Below, in pieces: positions 1 to 7,306 of a stretch of 8,378 nucleotides of DNA. The stretch comes from JAIOYV01 sp964388245. Its GTDB lineage: Bacteria; Bacteroidota; Bacteroidia; Bacteroidales; M50B96. The notes under the pieces were generated by a model. The model ran no database searches, had not been told where the DNA came from, and saw nothing but the letters and a program-made list of their open reading frames with translations. Location of the stretch: positions 1 through 8,378 of the forward strand of contig CAYLZH010000230.1 of assembly GCA_964388245.1 (NCBI GenBank), written 5' to 3'. The translations under genes were made by a program, and so were the position numbers. Position 1 is the first letter of the stretch. Every line of letters begins with the position of its first letter.

Positions 1-1
1 T

Positions 2-1495
2 ATAACCTTATCAGATAATGAGGAAGGTACTCGTATTATCCAGCTCGATGATATCTATAAAAACAACATCCAAAAATTCTTAGGTGATAGAGCTGAAATA
101 TACGCTGTAAAAGTATCTCGTGATGCAGAACTATATATTGATGATGAACAGGATGAGAATATTGTAAAAAAGATCAGTAAAAGCCTTTCTAAGCGCGACA
201 CCGGATTGCCTAGTCGATTATTGTTTAATGAAAACATTCCTTTCAAGTTTATCAATGATTTACGCATAAAGCTCGACCTGGATATCACCAGTCTTATATC
301 TGGCGGTCGTTATCACAACTTTTACGATTACTTTGGATTTCCTGAGTTTGATGAGAAGAAACATTTGTACTACCAAAAGCAAGACCCTATTGCATGTGAC
401 AGACTGGATAGTGCTGGCGATTGGTTTGAAGATGTCAAAAAATCCGATGTATTCCTAAGCTTTCCATATCAGGATTTCAAGTATGTGTATGATTTTCTTG
501 AAATGGCCGCAACTGATGAGGCTGTTGAAGAAATAAACACAACTCTTTACAGGGTTAATAAAGACTCAAGAATATGTGGTGCATTGGAAACGGCTGTGAA
601 GAAAGGGAAAAAGGTATTTGTATTTGATGAGGTTCAGGCACGTTTCGATGAAGAATCGAATATTTACTGGGGTAAGCGGCTTGAAAAAGCAGGAGTTGCA
701 GTTAAGTACAACCAGGATGGTCTAAAGGTCCATGCAAAAATATATATAATTAAGCGTCGAGAGAATCGTAAGCTAAATTCGTATGCCTATCTGGGTACAG
801 GTAATCTGAATGAAAAAACAGCAAAAATCTATGCAGATCATGGAATCCTTACTGCTAGAAAGGAATATACAAGAGATCTGGACGAAGTCTTTTCTTTTCT
901 GAAAGGCGAAATTGCAAAGCCTAAGTTCAAACATTTGTTAGTGGCACCCTTTGTTCTAAGAAGCAGTTTAGAGGTTTGTATCGATAAGGAAATTGAATAT
1001 GCAAAAAAGGGTGAGAATGCCGAAATTATGGTTAAGTTGAATAGTCTTGAAGATCCCGTCATGATAAATAAAATCAGGCAGGCTGCAGATAATGGTGTAA
1101 AGGTAAAAATGGTTGTACGGGGAATTTGTTGTTTAAATCCACTTACAGCCACACAAGCTAAAAACATAACCGTAGTTAGCGTTATTGATAAATATTTGGA
1201 ACATACACGCATCTATCATTTCAATAATGGCGGAGCACCGGTTACTTACCTTGCTTCTGCTGATTGGATGACTCGCAATCTCTCAAAACGTATTGAAGTA
1301 GCTTTCCCAGTATTTGAGAAGGAACACCAGCAATTATTAGTTGAAGAAATGAATTATCAATTAAATGACAATTTGAATGGAAGATTAATTGCCTGTGCAA
1401 CAGAGAACTTTTTTGTTAATGGGAACAATAGTAAAAGTTCTCAGGACAGATTATATCAATATGTAAAGGAATTAGAAACAAACACCAATGATTAG
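2..1495 (+). CDS. ppk1: Polyphosphate kinase 1 (5'-truncated by window edge)
   Basis: PPK1 reversibly transfers the gamma phosphate of ATP onto polyphosphate through a phosphohistidine intermediate. The frame is open from base 2 with no start in view; a TTG at 206 lies inside conserved sequence and is not the start. The 497 visible residues align almost without gaps to E. coli PPK1 as I remember it, offset by 191, so about 190 residues of the usual ~690 are missing. Seen in order: the end of the N-terminal/head region (LDDI, residues 15-18; SRDAEL, 39-44), GGRYHNF (101-107), LYR with Arg184 (E. coli Arg375), ARFDEE with Arg214 (Arg405), VHAK with His244 (autophosphorylated His435), GTGNLNEKTA (265-274), LEH with His401 (His592) and SADWMTRN (419-426). 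The second E. coli histidine, His454, is replaced by Tyr263. The stop overlaps the next gene, which suggests translational coupling. Cytoplasmic, possibly membrane-associated. Confidence 0.97.
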   Translation: MTLSDNEEGTRIIQLDDIYKNNIQKFLGDRAEIYAVKVSRDAELYIDDEQDENIVKKISKSLSKRDTGLPSRLLFNENIPFKFINDLRIKLDLDITSLISGGRYHNFYDYFGFPEFDEKKHLYYQKQDPIACDRLDSAGDWFEDVKKSDVFLSFPYQDFKYVYDFLEMAATDEAVEEINTTLYRVNKDSRICGALETAVKKGKKVFVFDEVQARFDEESNIYWGKRLEKAGVAVKYNQDGLKVHAKIYIIKRRENRKLNSYAYLGTGNLNEKTAKIYADHGILTARKEYTRDLDEVFSFLKGEIAKPKFKHLLVAPFVLRSSLEVCIDKEIEYAKKGENAEIMVKLNSLEDPVMINKIRQAADNGVKVKMVVRGICCLNPLTATQAKNITVVSVIDKYLEHTRIYHFNNGGAPVTYLASADWMTRNLSKRIEVAFPVFEKEHQQLLVEEMNYQLNDNLNGRLIACATENFFVNGNNSKSSQDRLYQYVKELETNTND

Positions 1496-2270
1496 GATGT
1501 CTTTATATCTGCTAATATTGTTTATTCAGGTTAGCTGTGCCTTTGAAAAGGCACCTTACGACTTGTATAATGCTGATAAGACTATAGTCCTCCATGAAGA
1601 GTTAAATGAAATATCAGGACTTACTTTAACCGATGATTCCAGGTTGCTGTGCGTGCAGGACGAGAAAGCAGTTGTTTATACTTTAAATAAAAACAATGGC
1701 GAAATTCGCGATAAATATGATTTTGGGAAGGATGCCGATTTTGAGGGGATCGCGTATGCCAATAACAAAATTTATGTTCTAAAAAGCAATGGGGATATTA
1801 AGCGAATAAAGAAAGACGATAAGGTTAAAACCTATAATCAAGACCATAATAAAGGCGAAGACTTTGAGGGGCTTTGTCATGATCAGAATAATAACAGGTT
1901 ATTAGTTGCTTGTAAGGAACATGCCAATAAGGAAAAAAATGATGACATCCGAATTTATGCCTTCGACCTTAAGGAGAAAAAGTACTTAAAGAAGCCTGCC
2001 TATAAAATTTCGAAGAAGAAGATTGCAAAAGACTTCAACCCATCTGGCATTGCCATCCACCCTGATGGAAATATTTACATTATCAGTTCAACATCCAAGA
2101 AATTGTTAGTTCTGTCGGCTGGTGGTGATATCATAGCCATAGAAAAACTGCCCAAATATATATTCAATCAACCGGAAGGTATTACATTCGATCAAAGTGG
2201 TAATCTGTTCATTTCCAATGAAAAGAAAAACACGCAGCCAACCCTGCTCAAATTTGAATTGAAAATTTAA
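1488..2270 (+). CDS. SdiA-regulated-type beta-propeller protein, probable lipoprotein
   Basis: 260 residues resembling the SdiA-regulated family (E. coli YjiK type), whose biochemical role is not settled. Seen directly: a hydrophobic N-terminus (about residues 5-16) ending in VSC, so Cys17 could be lipidated, although Gln at -3 makes the lipobox atypical. Then come recurring propeller-blade motifs: EISGL (41-45), DFEGI (84-88), DFEGL (125-129), PSGIAIHP (185-192) and QPEGITFD (228-235), with hydrophobic strand runs such as KIYVL and NIYII between them. The repeated acidic DFEG loops could bind a metal such as calcium; that is inference. ATG 1488 overlaps the ppk1 end by 8 bases. A second in-frame ATG at 1497, just past the ppk1 stop, is equally possible and gives a slightly shorter signal sequence. 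An 11-base gap to the next gene points to co-transcription. Likely location: periplasm, anchored to a membrane. Confidence 0.8.
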   Translation: MIRMSLYLLILFIQVSCAFEKAPYDLYNADKTIVLHEELNEISGLTLTDDSRLLCVQDEKAVVYTLNKNNGEIRDKYDFGKDADFEGIAYANNKIYVLKSNGDIKRIKKDDKVKTYNQDHNKGEDFEGLCHDQNNNRLLVACKEHANKEKNDDIRIYAFDLKEKKYLKKPAYKISKKKIAKDFNPSGIAIHPDGNIYIISSTSKKLLVLSAGGDIIAIEKLPKYIFNQPEGITFDQSGNLFISNEKKNTQPTLLKFELKI

Positions 2271-2281
2271 ACTACTGGTAT

Positions 2282-5200
2282 ATGCTAAACTCTTATCCTA
2301 TGAATATTGAGAACTCTCAACATCAAACGATTACTAAGGTAGCCATTGTTGATAGCTTGTCTCTCTCGTTTGTTAAGGCATTATTTCTAATGATTGCTAT
2401 GCTTATCTCAATGGTGGTTTTGGGTCAGACTGAAAAAGATTTTACGTCTTTACCGGATCCAGCTTCTAACGAATTACTGTATACTTTTTACCTGATGGGA
2501 GATGCAGGTGATGATACAATTAATTCGATGCCCCCAATTGAAAATATGGGAAGGCGACTTAATAAGGATGACCCAACAAAAGCAGGTTTAATTTATTTGG
2601 GTGATAATATTTATATGGATGGCTTACGAAAAAAGTCGAGCAAATACAGAGCAGAAGATGAGATTCGGATGAATGCCCAACTGGATATAGTGAAAGATTG
2701 GGAAGGAGATGTGTTTGTGATCCCTGGTAATCACGACTGGAACCATTACCGGAAAGGCGGATTGAAAGCCATTAAACGGCAGGAAAAATATGTTAATAAA
2801 TACCTTGACAGGGAAGATGCCTTCCTCCCAAAAAATGGTTGTCCTGGACCAGAAGTGGTAAAGCTTACCCCTGGAATAGTAATGATAGTATTCGATTCAC
2901 AATGGTGGGTCCATAAACATAAGCGTTCAAGTGGAAACAAGGATGGATGTGAATGCCGAAGCGAGGATGAACTTATCGAACTAATGACTGACCTTCTAAA
3001 GAAGTATCGGAATCAAAATGTAATTGTAGCTACGCACCATCCATTGATAAGTAATGGAGAACATGGAGGGCACTATACCATACAGGATCATATATTTCCA
3101 CTCACAAAAGTGGTAGACTGGTTATACTTGCCTTTACCCGGGTTGGGAAGTATTTATCCCTTCTACCGGAAGTACATCGGGCATCACCAGGATATTGCCC
3201 ATCCGCATTATCACGATCTGACAGAACGCCTGTCGAAAGCTATGAACGAATGGGACAATATGGTCTATGTGTGTGGTCATGAGCATAATCTGCAATATCA
3301 TAAACTTGGTTCTATACACCATATCATAAGTGGCGCAGGTAGTAAAGTTACGCGTGTATCACCGGGAACGAAAATGGAATTTGGATTAGCAGAAAGAGGC
3401 TATGCCCGTTTACTGTATTATAAAAATGGAGACGTATGGGTAGAGTCTTATGAAGTGGATAATTCAACACGGAAAGAAACATTGGCTTTTCGTAAGAAGT
3501 TATACAATAAAACAATTCTGAAATCAGGAAAAGAAAAGGTAACCGAAAAGACTTCATACAAAGATAAAACAGCAACTGTTGTAGCCGACTCTAATTTTAC
3601 GGCTTCCAGACTTAAAAGGATATTCTTCGGGAAACTTAATCGTGAAACATGGACAACTCCAATTGAAGTTCCATATCTTGATATTCATAATGAATACGGT
3701 GGTTTGACACCACTCAAAAAGGGAGGGGGAATGCAAACCATTTCTCTGCGCATGAAAGGCGGAGATGAGAACTATTATGTGTTTAGAAAAGTGAAGAAAA
3801 ATCCTACTTTTTTGATTGAACGTGGCTTACGAGGTACATTAACTCAGGATATCCTTTATGATGGATTTGCGGCATCACATCCTTTCGGAGCAGTTGCAGT
3901 ACCCACTTTGGCAGATGCTGCTGGGGTATACCATAGTACTCCCAGACTTGTGTTCGTTCCGGATGATCCTGTATTAGGCGATTATCAGGAGGAGTTTGGA
4001 GGATCGTTTTGTTTGTTCGAAATTTTCCCTGATAAAGATATGTCGGACAATCCCGATTATGGAAAATCCAAAAAGATAATCAGTTATCCGAAGGCTATAG
4101 ACAAATTACAGGAGAAGCAAAACCATGTAGTGGATGTAGATTACACCATCCGTGCCCGATTACTCGATATGCTTATGGCCGACTGGGACCGGCACGACGA
4201 TCAATGGAAGTGGGCAACTTTTAAAGAAGGGGATAAAGTTTTGTACCGCCCCATTCCACGCGATAGAGACCAGGTATTTTTTCAATTTGATGGTGTCGTA
4301 ATGTGGTGGATGCAGCGGAAATGGCTACAACGCAGATTTCAACCTTTCGAAGATGATATTCGGGATATTGCCGGTACCTGTTTTAACGCCCGTTATTTCG
4401 ACCGATCTTTTCTGACCGAAGCAAATGGTAATGATTGGATGAAGCAAGCACACTATCTTCAATCTCAAATTACAGATGAAGTTATTGAAAACGCAATTCA
4501 TAAATTACCAAAAGAAGCATTTGAAATATCGGGTGAGGAAATTATTGCCACATTAAAAGCCAGAAGGGACAAGTTGACTGAGTTTGCCGATCGGTATTAT
4601 ACAATTCTTGCCAGAGAGGTCAGTATAACAGGAACCTTAGAGGACGATGTAATTGAGGTTGATCGTAAAGATGATGGAACTGTGGAGATAAGCCTATACC
4701 CAAGATCAAAAAAAGGTAAAAAGCAAAAAGATAAGCGTTTCTATCATAGGGTATTTCACCCTGATGAAACAAAAGAAATTCGGATTTATGGCTTGGATGG
4801 AAATGATGAATACCAGCTTTCGGGTAAAACCAACAAAAGCATCCTTGTTAGGATTATTGGTGGATCAGAGAAAGACCTCATTAAAAATAAATCGAACGTA
4901 AAAGGCCTTCACAATTATACCCGGATTTACGATACCTCCGGTAAAAATAAAATTAAAGAAGATGCTGACACCAAGGTAACACTTATAAAAGAAGAAGATG
5001 CTTTCGATTATGATCGCTACGATTTCAAATATAATCTGTGGATACCTCAGGTAGCAATTGGTTATAACAATACCGATGGCTTTTTCCTTGGAGGAGGAGC
5101 AAAGTATGTTCATCATGGATTTAAAAAAGAACCTTACAAATACTATCACAGATTTGTGGCAAGTCATACCTTCAAGGCACAAGGATTCAATTTTGACTAC

Positions 5201-6031
5201 GACTTCAATTATGTGGAAGCATTAGGTAGATTCGATTTTACCGGTGGAATCAACATTCTTCATCCAGATGTATATCAGTATTATGCAGGCGGTTCGGAAT
5301 TGACAAAACAAGTTGTAGAGATAAATGATTATCAGTATCATCTTGGCCTAAAACTAACATCCAGGAGTCAGTCTCAAAGTTTAAAGTTTGGGATAAAATA
5401 TCGAATGGTTGAATTCAAATCTCATCCCGAACTATTAAATGGATCGTGGGAAATTGAAGACCAGGATTTTATTGCACCATCTTTGGAATATAGCTACTTG
5501 AATCTCGATAACAAGATCAATCCCAATCGAGGTGTATTACTTAAAGCAAGTGGAGAATGGAACAAGGGTATTGATAATGACGATGTTGATTATGTAGATG
5601 TAAATACTGAGTTTGGCTTGTTTATTCCGATTAACCTTAGTCGTAAACAAACAACTCTTGCACTTCGATCCGGTTTTAAAGGCACCTATGGAGATCATAC
5701 CTTTTACCAGGCTAATTACATAAACGGCATCAAAAACTTTAGGGGGATTGAGCGAAACAAGTATGAAACAGAGTCTTTCTTCTATCAAAATATCGAAGTG
5801 CGACAGAGTTTGCTTAAACTGAAAACTTATATTGCTCCATTCGATATGGGTATTCTAGGGCACGTCGATTTCATCAATACAAATAATTCCAACTCCTTCA
5901 GCAATGATTGGCAAAACTCATTCGGTGCAGGGGTATTCTTTACTGTTCTTAATTACTTTATGCTACAAGGAACATTCTCTGTGGCCGATGATGAAGAAAT
6001 GCTAACTATAGGAACCAGCTTTTTATTTTAA
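2282..6031 (+). CDS. Metallophosphoesterase - kinase-like region - Omp85/BamA-type barrel fusion protein
   Basis: 1249 residues. A signal-peptide-like hydrophobic stretch (30-47) ends in LGQ; the start could be ATG 2282 or codon 7 (2300), as the leader before the hydrophobic core is unusually long. Residues 70-340 show all five purple-acid-phosphatase motifs: GDAG (73-76), GDNIY (107-111), GNHD (149-152), VATH (249-252) and GHEH (332-335). Cys187, Cys223 and Cys225 may form disulfides. Residues 481-666 hold kinase-like motifs (DWDRH 634-638, PRDRD 659-663), described separately. A basic stretch (810-819) and an RTX-like GLDGNDEY segment (837-844) follow. From about 915 to the end, alternating strands, an FRG motif (1153-1155, like the Omp85 loop-6 RG motif) and a terminal Phe mark an outer-membrane beta-barrel. 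So the enzyme domains should lie in the periplasm or at the surface. Substrate unknown; a phosphomonoester or polyphosphate is a guess from the neighbouring ppk1. Barrel and phosphoesterase calls are firm; the kinase call is tentative. Confidence 0.93.
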   Translation: MLNSYPMNIENSQHQTITKVAIVDSLSLSFVKALFLMIAMLISMVVLGQTEKDFTSLPDPASNELLYTFYLMGDAGDDTINSMPPIENMGRRLNKDDPTKAGLIYLGDNIYMDGLRKKSSKYRAEDEIRMNAQLDIVKDWEGDVFVIPGNHDWNHYRKGGLKAIKRQEKYVNKYLDREDAFLPKNGCPGPEVVKLTPGIVMIVFDSQWWVHKHKRSSGNKDGCECRSEDELIELMTDLLKKYRNQNVIVATHHPLISNGEHGGHYTIQDHIFPLTKVVDWLYLPLPGLGSIYPFYRKYIGHHQDIAHPHYHDLTERLSKAMNEWDNMVYVCGHEHNLQYHKLGSIHHIISGAGSKVTRVSPGTKMEFGLAERGYARLLYYKNGDVWVESYEVDNSTRKETLAFRKKLYNKTILKSGKEKVTEKTSYKDKTATVVADSNFTASRLKRIFFGKLNRETWTTPIEVPYLDIHNEYGGLTPLKKGGGMQTISLRMKGGDENYYVFRKVKKNPTFLIERGLRGTLTQDILYDGFAASHPFGAVAVPTLADAAGVYHSTPRLVFVPDDPVLGDYQEEFGGSFCLFEIFPDKDMSDNPDYGKSKKIISYPKAIDKLQEKQNHVVDVDYTIRARLLDMLMADWDRHDDQWKWATFKEGDKVLYRPIPRDRDQVFFQFDGVVMWWMQRKWLQRRFQPFEDDIRDIAGTCFNARYFDRSFLTEANGNDWMKQAHYLQSQITDEVIENAIHKLPKEAFEISGEEIIATLKARRDKLTEFADRYYTILAREVSITGTLEDDVIEVDRKDDGTVEISLYPRSKKGKKQKDKRFYHRVFHPDETKEIRIYGLDGNDEYQLSGKTNKSILVRIIGGSEKDLIKNKSNVKGLHNYTRIYDTSGKNKIKEDADTKVTLIKEEDAFDYDRYDFKYNLWIPQVAIGYNNTDGFFLGGGAKYVHHGFKKEPYKYYHRFVASHTFKAQGFNFDYDFNYVEALGRFDFTGGINILHPDVYQYYAGGSELTKQVVEINDYQYHLGLKLTSRSQSQSLKFGIKYRMVEFKSHPELLNGSWEIEDQDFIAPSLEYSYLNLDNKINPNRGVLLKASGEWNKGIDNDDVDYVDVNTEFGLFIPINLSRKQTTLALRSGFKGTYGDHTFYQANYINGIKNFRGIERNKYETESFFYQNIEVRQSLLKLKTYIAPFDMGILGHVDFINTNNSNSFSNDWQNSFGAGVFFTVLNYFMLQGTFSVADDEEMLTIGTSFLF

Positions 6032-6043
6032 CTTTCAATTATA

Positions 6044-7249
6044 ATGAACAACGATAACCAGAATATTGTCGAGGAGTGCAGATTAGTTGTAAAGGAACAC
6101 TTATCAAAAAACTCTGATGCGAACCTTAAGTATCATAATTGGAAACACACGAATAAAGTATATCGATATGTCAATGAATTTGCCGAAAACACCTCAGACC
6201 TTTCATATGAAGATATGGAATGCCTTCAATTGGCTGCCTTATTTCACGATTCCTACTTTTTCGAAGGTCGCGAAAAACATGAAGAAAAAGGTGCTGCTTT
6301 TGCCGCATCAACTTTAGCCCATAAAGATTTTCCTTCTGAAAGAATTGAGACGGTCGGCAAGTTAATTCTGGCTACACAGGTTAATTATTCTACACAGAAT
6401 AAACTGGAAGAGATTATTTGTGATGCAGATATGGCTCATCTAGGCGAAAAGGATTATCTTGCTACTTCATTTGTAAGGCTATACGAAGAAACAAAAGCTT
6501 TGTGCAATATTTCGGTAGAAAAATGGGTGAAAGAAACAATTGACCTATTCAACAATCATAGCTATTCAAATGAATATGCAAAATCCAAACTAACACCTGG
6601 AAAAATGGAAAACGAAAAACAATTGGAAACAATGGCCGAAGCAGGGATTGAGAATATAGAATCGGAGGCGAAAGACGAGAAAAAGAAGAAAGGAAAAAAG
6701 AAAAAAGATGCAATTACCCCACCCGACAGGGGAATAGAAACTGTTTTTCGGGTATCGCTCCGAAACCATGTTAACCTGAGTATACTTGCCGATAACAAGG
6801 CCAATACACTCATTAGTGTTAACGCAATAATCATATCCATTGTTCTTTCAGCCCTGTTCCCAAAGTTTGATAAAAACCAATACCTGCTCATACCTGCACT
6901 TACTCTACTATCTTTTAGTATTATAACCATTATTATGGCGATTGTGTCTACGATTCCGCGAACTACACACGGGTTACTTACACACGAAGATGTAAGAAAT
7001 AAAAGAGGAAATCTTTTGTTCTTTGGAAATTTTCACCAAATGGCAATTGACGATTATGAGTGGGGAATGGATGAATTGATGAAAGACCGTGACTACTTGT
7101 ACAAAAGCCTTACCCGCGATTTATTTTACCTCGGGAAAGTGTTGAAACAAAAATATGCCTATTTAAGAATCGCCTACTTTGCCTTCGTTATTGGGTTGTG
7201 TGCTTCTATACTTCTATTTGTATTCAGTATTCCAAAGGGAATGGTTTAA
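6044..7249 (+). CDS. HD phosphohydrolase fused to Pycsar-effector-type transmembrane module (DUF5706-like)
   Basis: 401 residues. The N-terminal HD domain (about 8-170) shows the metal ligands expected of the superfamily: His31/His35 in YHNWKH, His68-Asp69 in LFHD, His79 and DAD (127-129). Such domains hydrolyse phosphoesters, often of nucleotides. A charged linker follows (about 185-225) with a lysine cluster at 213-221. The C-terminal part begins RVSLRNHVNLSILADNKA (236-253), the conserved opening of the Pycsar transmembrane effector family, then hydrophobic segments at about 257-273, 281-304 and 374-397, with GNFHQM (328-333) and a Tyr/Asp-rich helix between them. In Pycsar phage defence such proteins damage the membrane on sensing cCMP or cUMP. 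No cyclase gene is visible here, so the activator is unknown. Only 12 bases separate it from the upstream gene, implying one operon. A slippery heptamer sits in the linker. Family assignment is from memory of motifs; the cellular role is inference. Confidence 0.85.
   Translation: MNNDNQNIVEECRLVVKEHLSKNSDANLKYHNWKHTNKVYRYVNEFAENTSDLSYEDMECLQLAALFHDSYFFEGREKHEEKGAAFAASTLAHKDFPSERIETVGKLILATQVNYSTQNKLEEIICDADMAHLGEKDYLATSFVRLYEETKALCNISVEKWVKETIDLFNNHSYSNEYAKSKLTPGKMENEKQLETMAEAGIENIESEAKDEKKKKGKKKKDAITPPDRGIETVFRVSLRNHVNLSILADNKANTLISVNAIIISIVLSALFPKFDKNQYLLIPALTLLSFSIITIIMAIVSTIPRTTHGLLTHEDVRNKRGNLLFFGNFHQMAIDDYEWGMDELMKDRDYLYKSLTRDLFYLGKVLKQKYAYLRIAYFAFVIGLCASILLFVFSIPKGMV
6694..6700 (+). 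other. A-AAA-AAG slippery heptamer in frame at a domain boundary (candidate -1 frameshift site)
   Basis: The zero-frame codons are GGA-AAA-AAG, so the heptamer has the X-XXY-YYZ phase of the E. coli dnaX frameshift site. It lies in the lysine-rich linker between the HD and membrane domains. After a -1 slip, translation would add about 24 residues and stop at TAA 6772-6774, giving an HD-only protein. A weak bulged hairpin (6713-6720 with 6729-6735, CCCC/GGGG core) starts 12 bases downstream. The motif and phase are seen; use is inferred. Confidence 0.3.
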
Positions 7250-7306
7250 AACCTTAAACTTGAGTTTAATCCAAAATAATTCGATTTTTCATCAGTTATC
7301 CCTTCT
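7250..7306 (+). promoter_or_regulatory. 57-base intergenic gap with a short perfect inverted repeat
   Basis: This is the only sizeable gap in the window. It contains TTAAACT (7254-7260), two bases, then AGTTTAA (7263-7269), a perfect 7-base inverted repeat. The AT-rich arms and the lack of an immediately following T-run argue against a strong intrinsic terminator; it could be an operator or a weak hairpin. I found no convincing Bacteroidota promoter (TTG plus TAnnTTTG at proper spacing), so whether the last gene is transcribed separately is open. Confidence 0.25.

Noticed and set aside
206..208. TTG as a start codon for the polyphosphate kinase
   Set aside because: The frame stays open to base 2 and the upstream translation (LDDI, SRDAEL, about 68 residues) is conserved PPK1 sequence, so the gene enters from outside the window.
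838..1212. 124-residue minus-strand open frame
   Set aside because: It lies wholly inside the well-supported PPK1 catalytic domain; the translation shows no recognisable family and looks like an antisense shadow.
4865..5182. 105-residue minus-strand open frame
   Set aside because: It is antisense to the fusion protein just before and within its barrel; its Phe/Ile-rich composition is what antisense of Lys/Asn/Asp-rich coding sequence gives.
6562..6930. 122-residue minus-strand open frame with a poly-Phe run
   Set aside because: The poly-Phe is the antisense of the lysine-rich linker and the frame overlaps conserved HD/Pycsar-type coding sequence.
7243..7269. Rho-independent terminator after the HD gene
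   Set aside because: The repeat is AT-rich, would form a weak stem and is not directly followed by a run of T.
7260..7284. Bacteroidota-type promoter (TTG at 7260-7262, TAATTCGA at 7277-7284)
   Set aside because: The -7 element matches TAnnTTTG poorly and the 14-base spacing is too short.
7292..7300. Nine-base direct repeat TCAGTTATC, repeated at 8353-8361
   Set aside because: A single short AT-rich match about 1 kb apart is easily chance; there are no further copies or flanking similarity.
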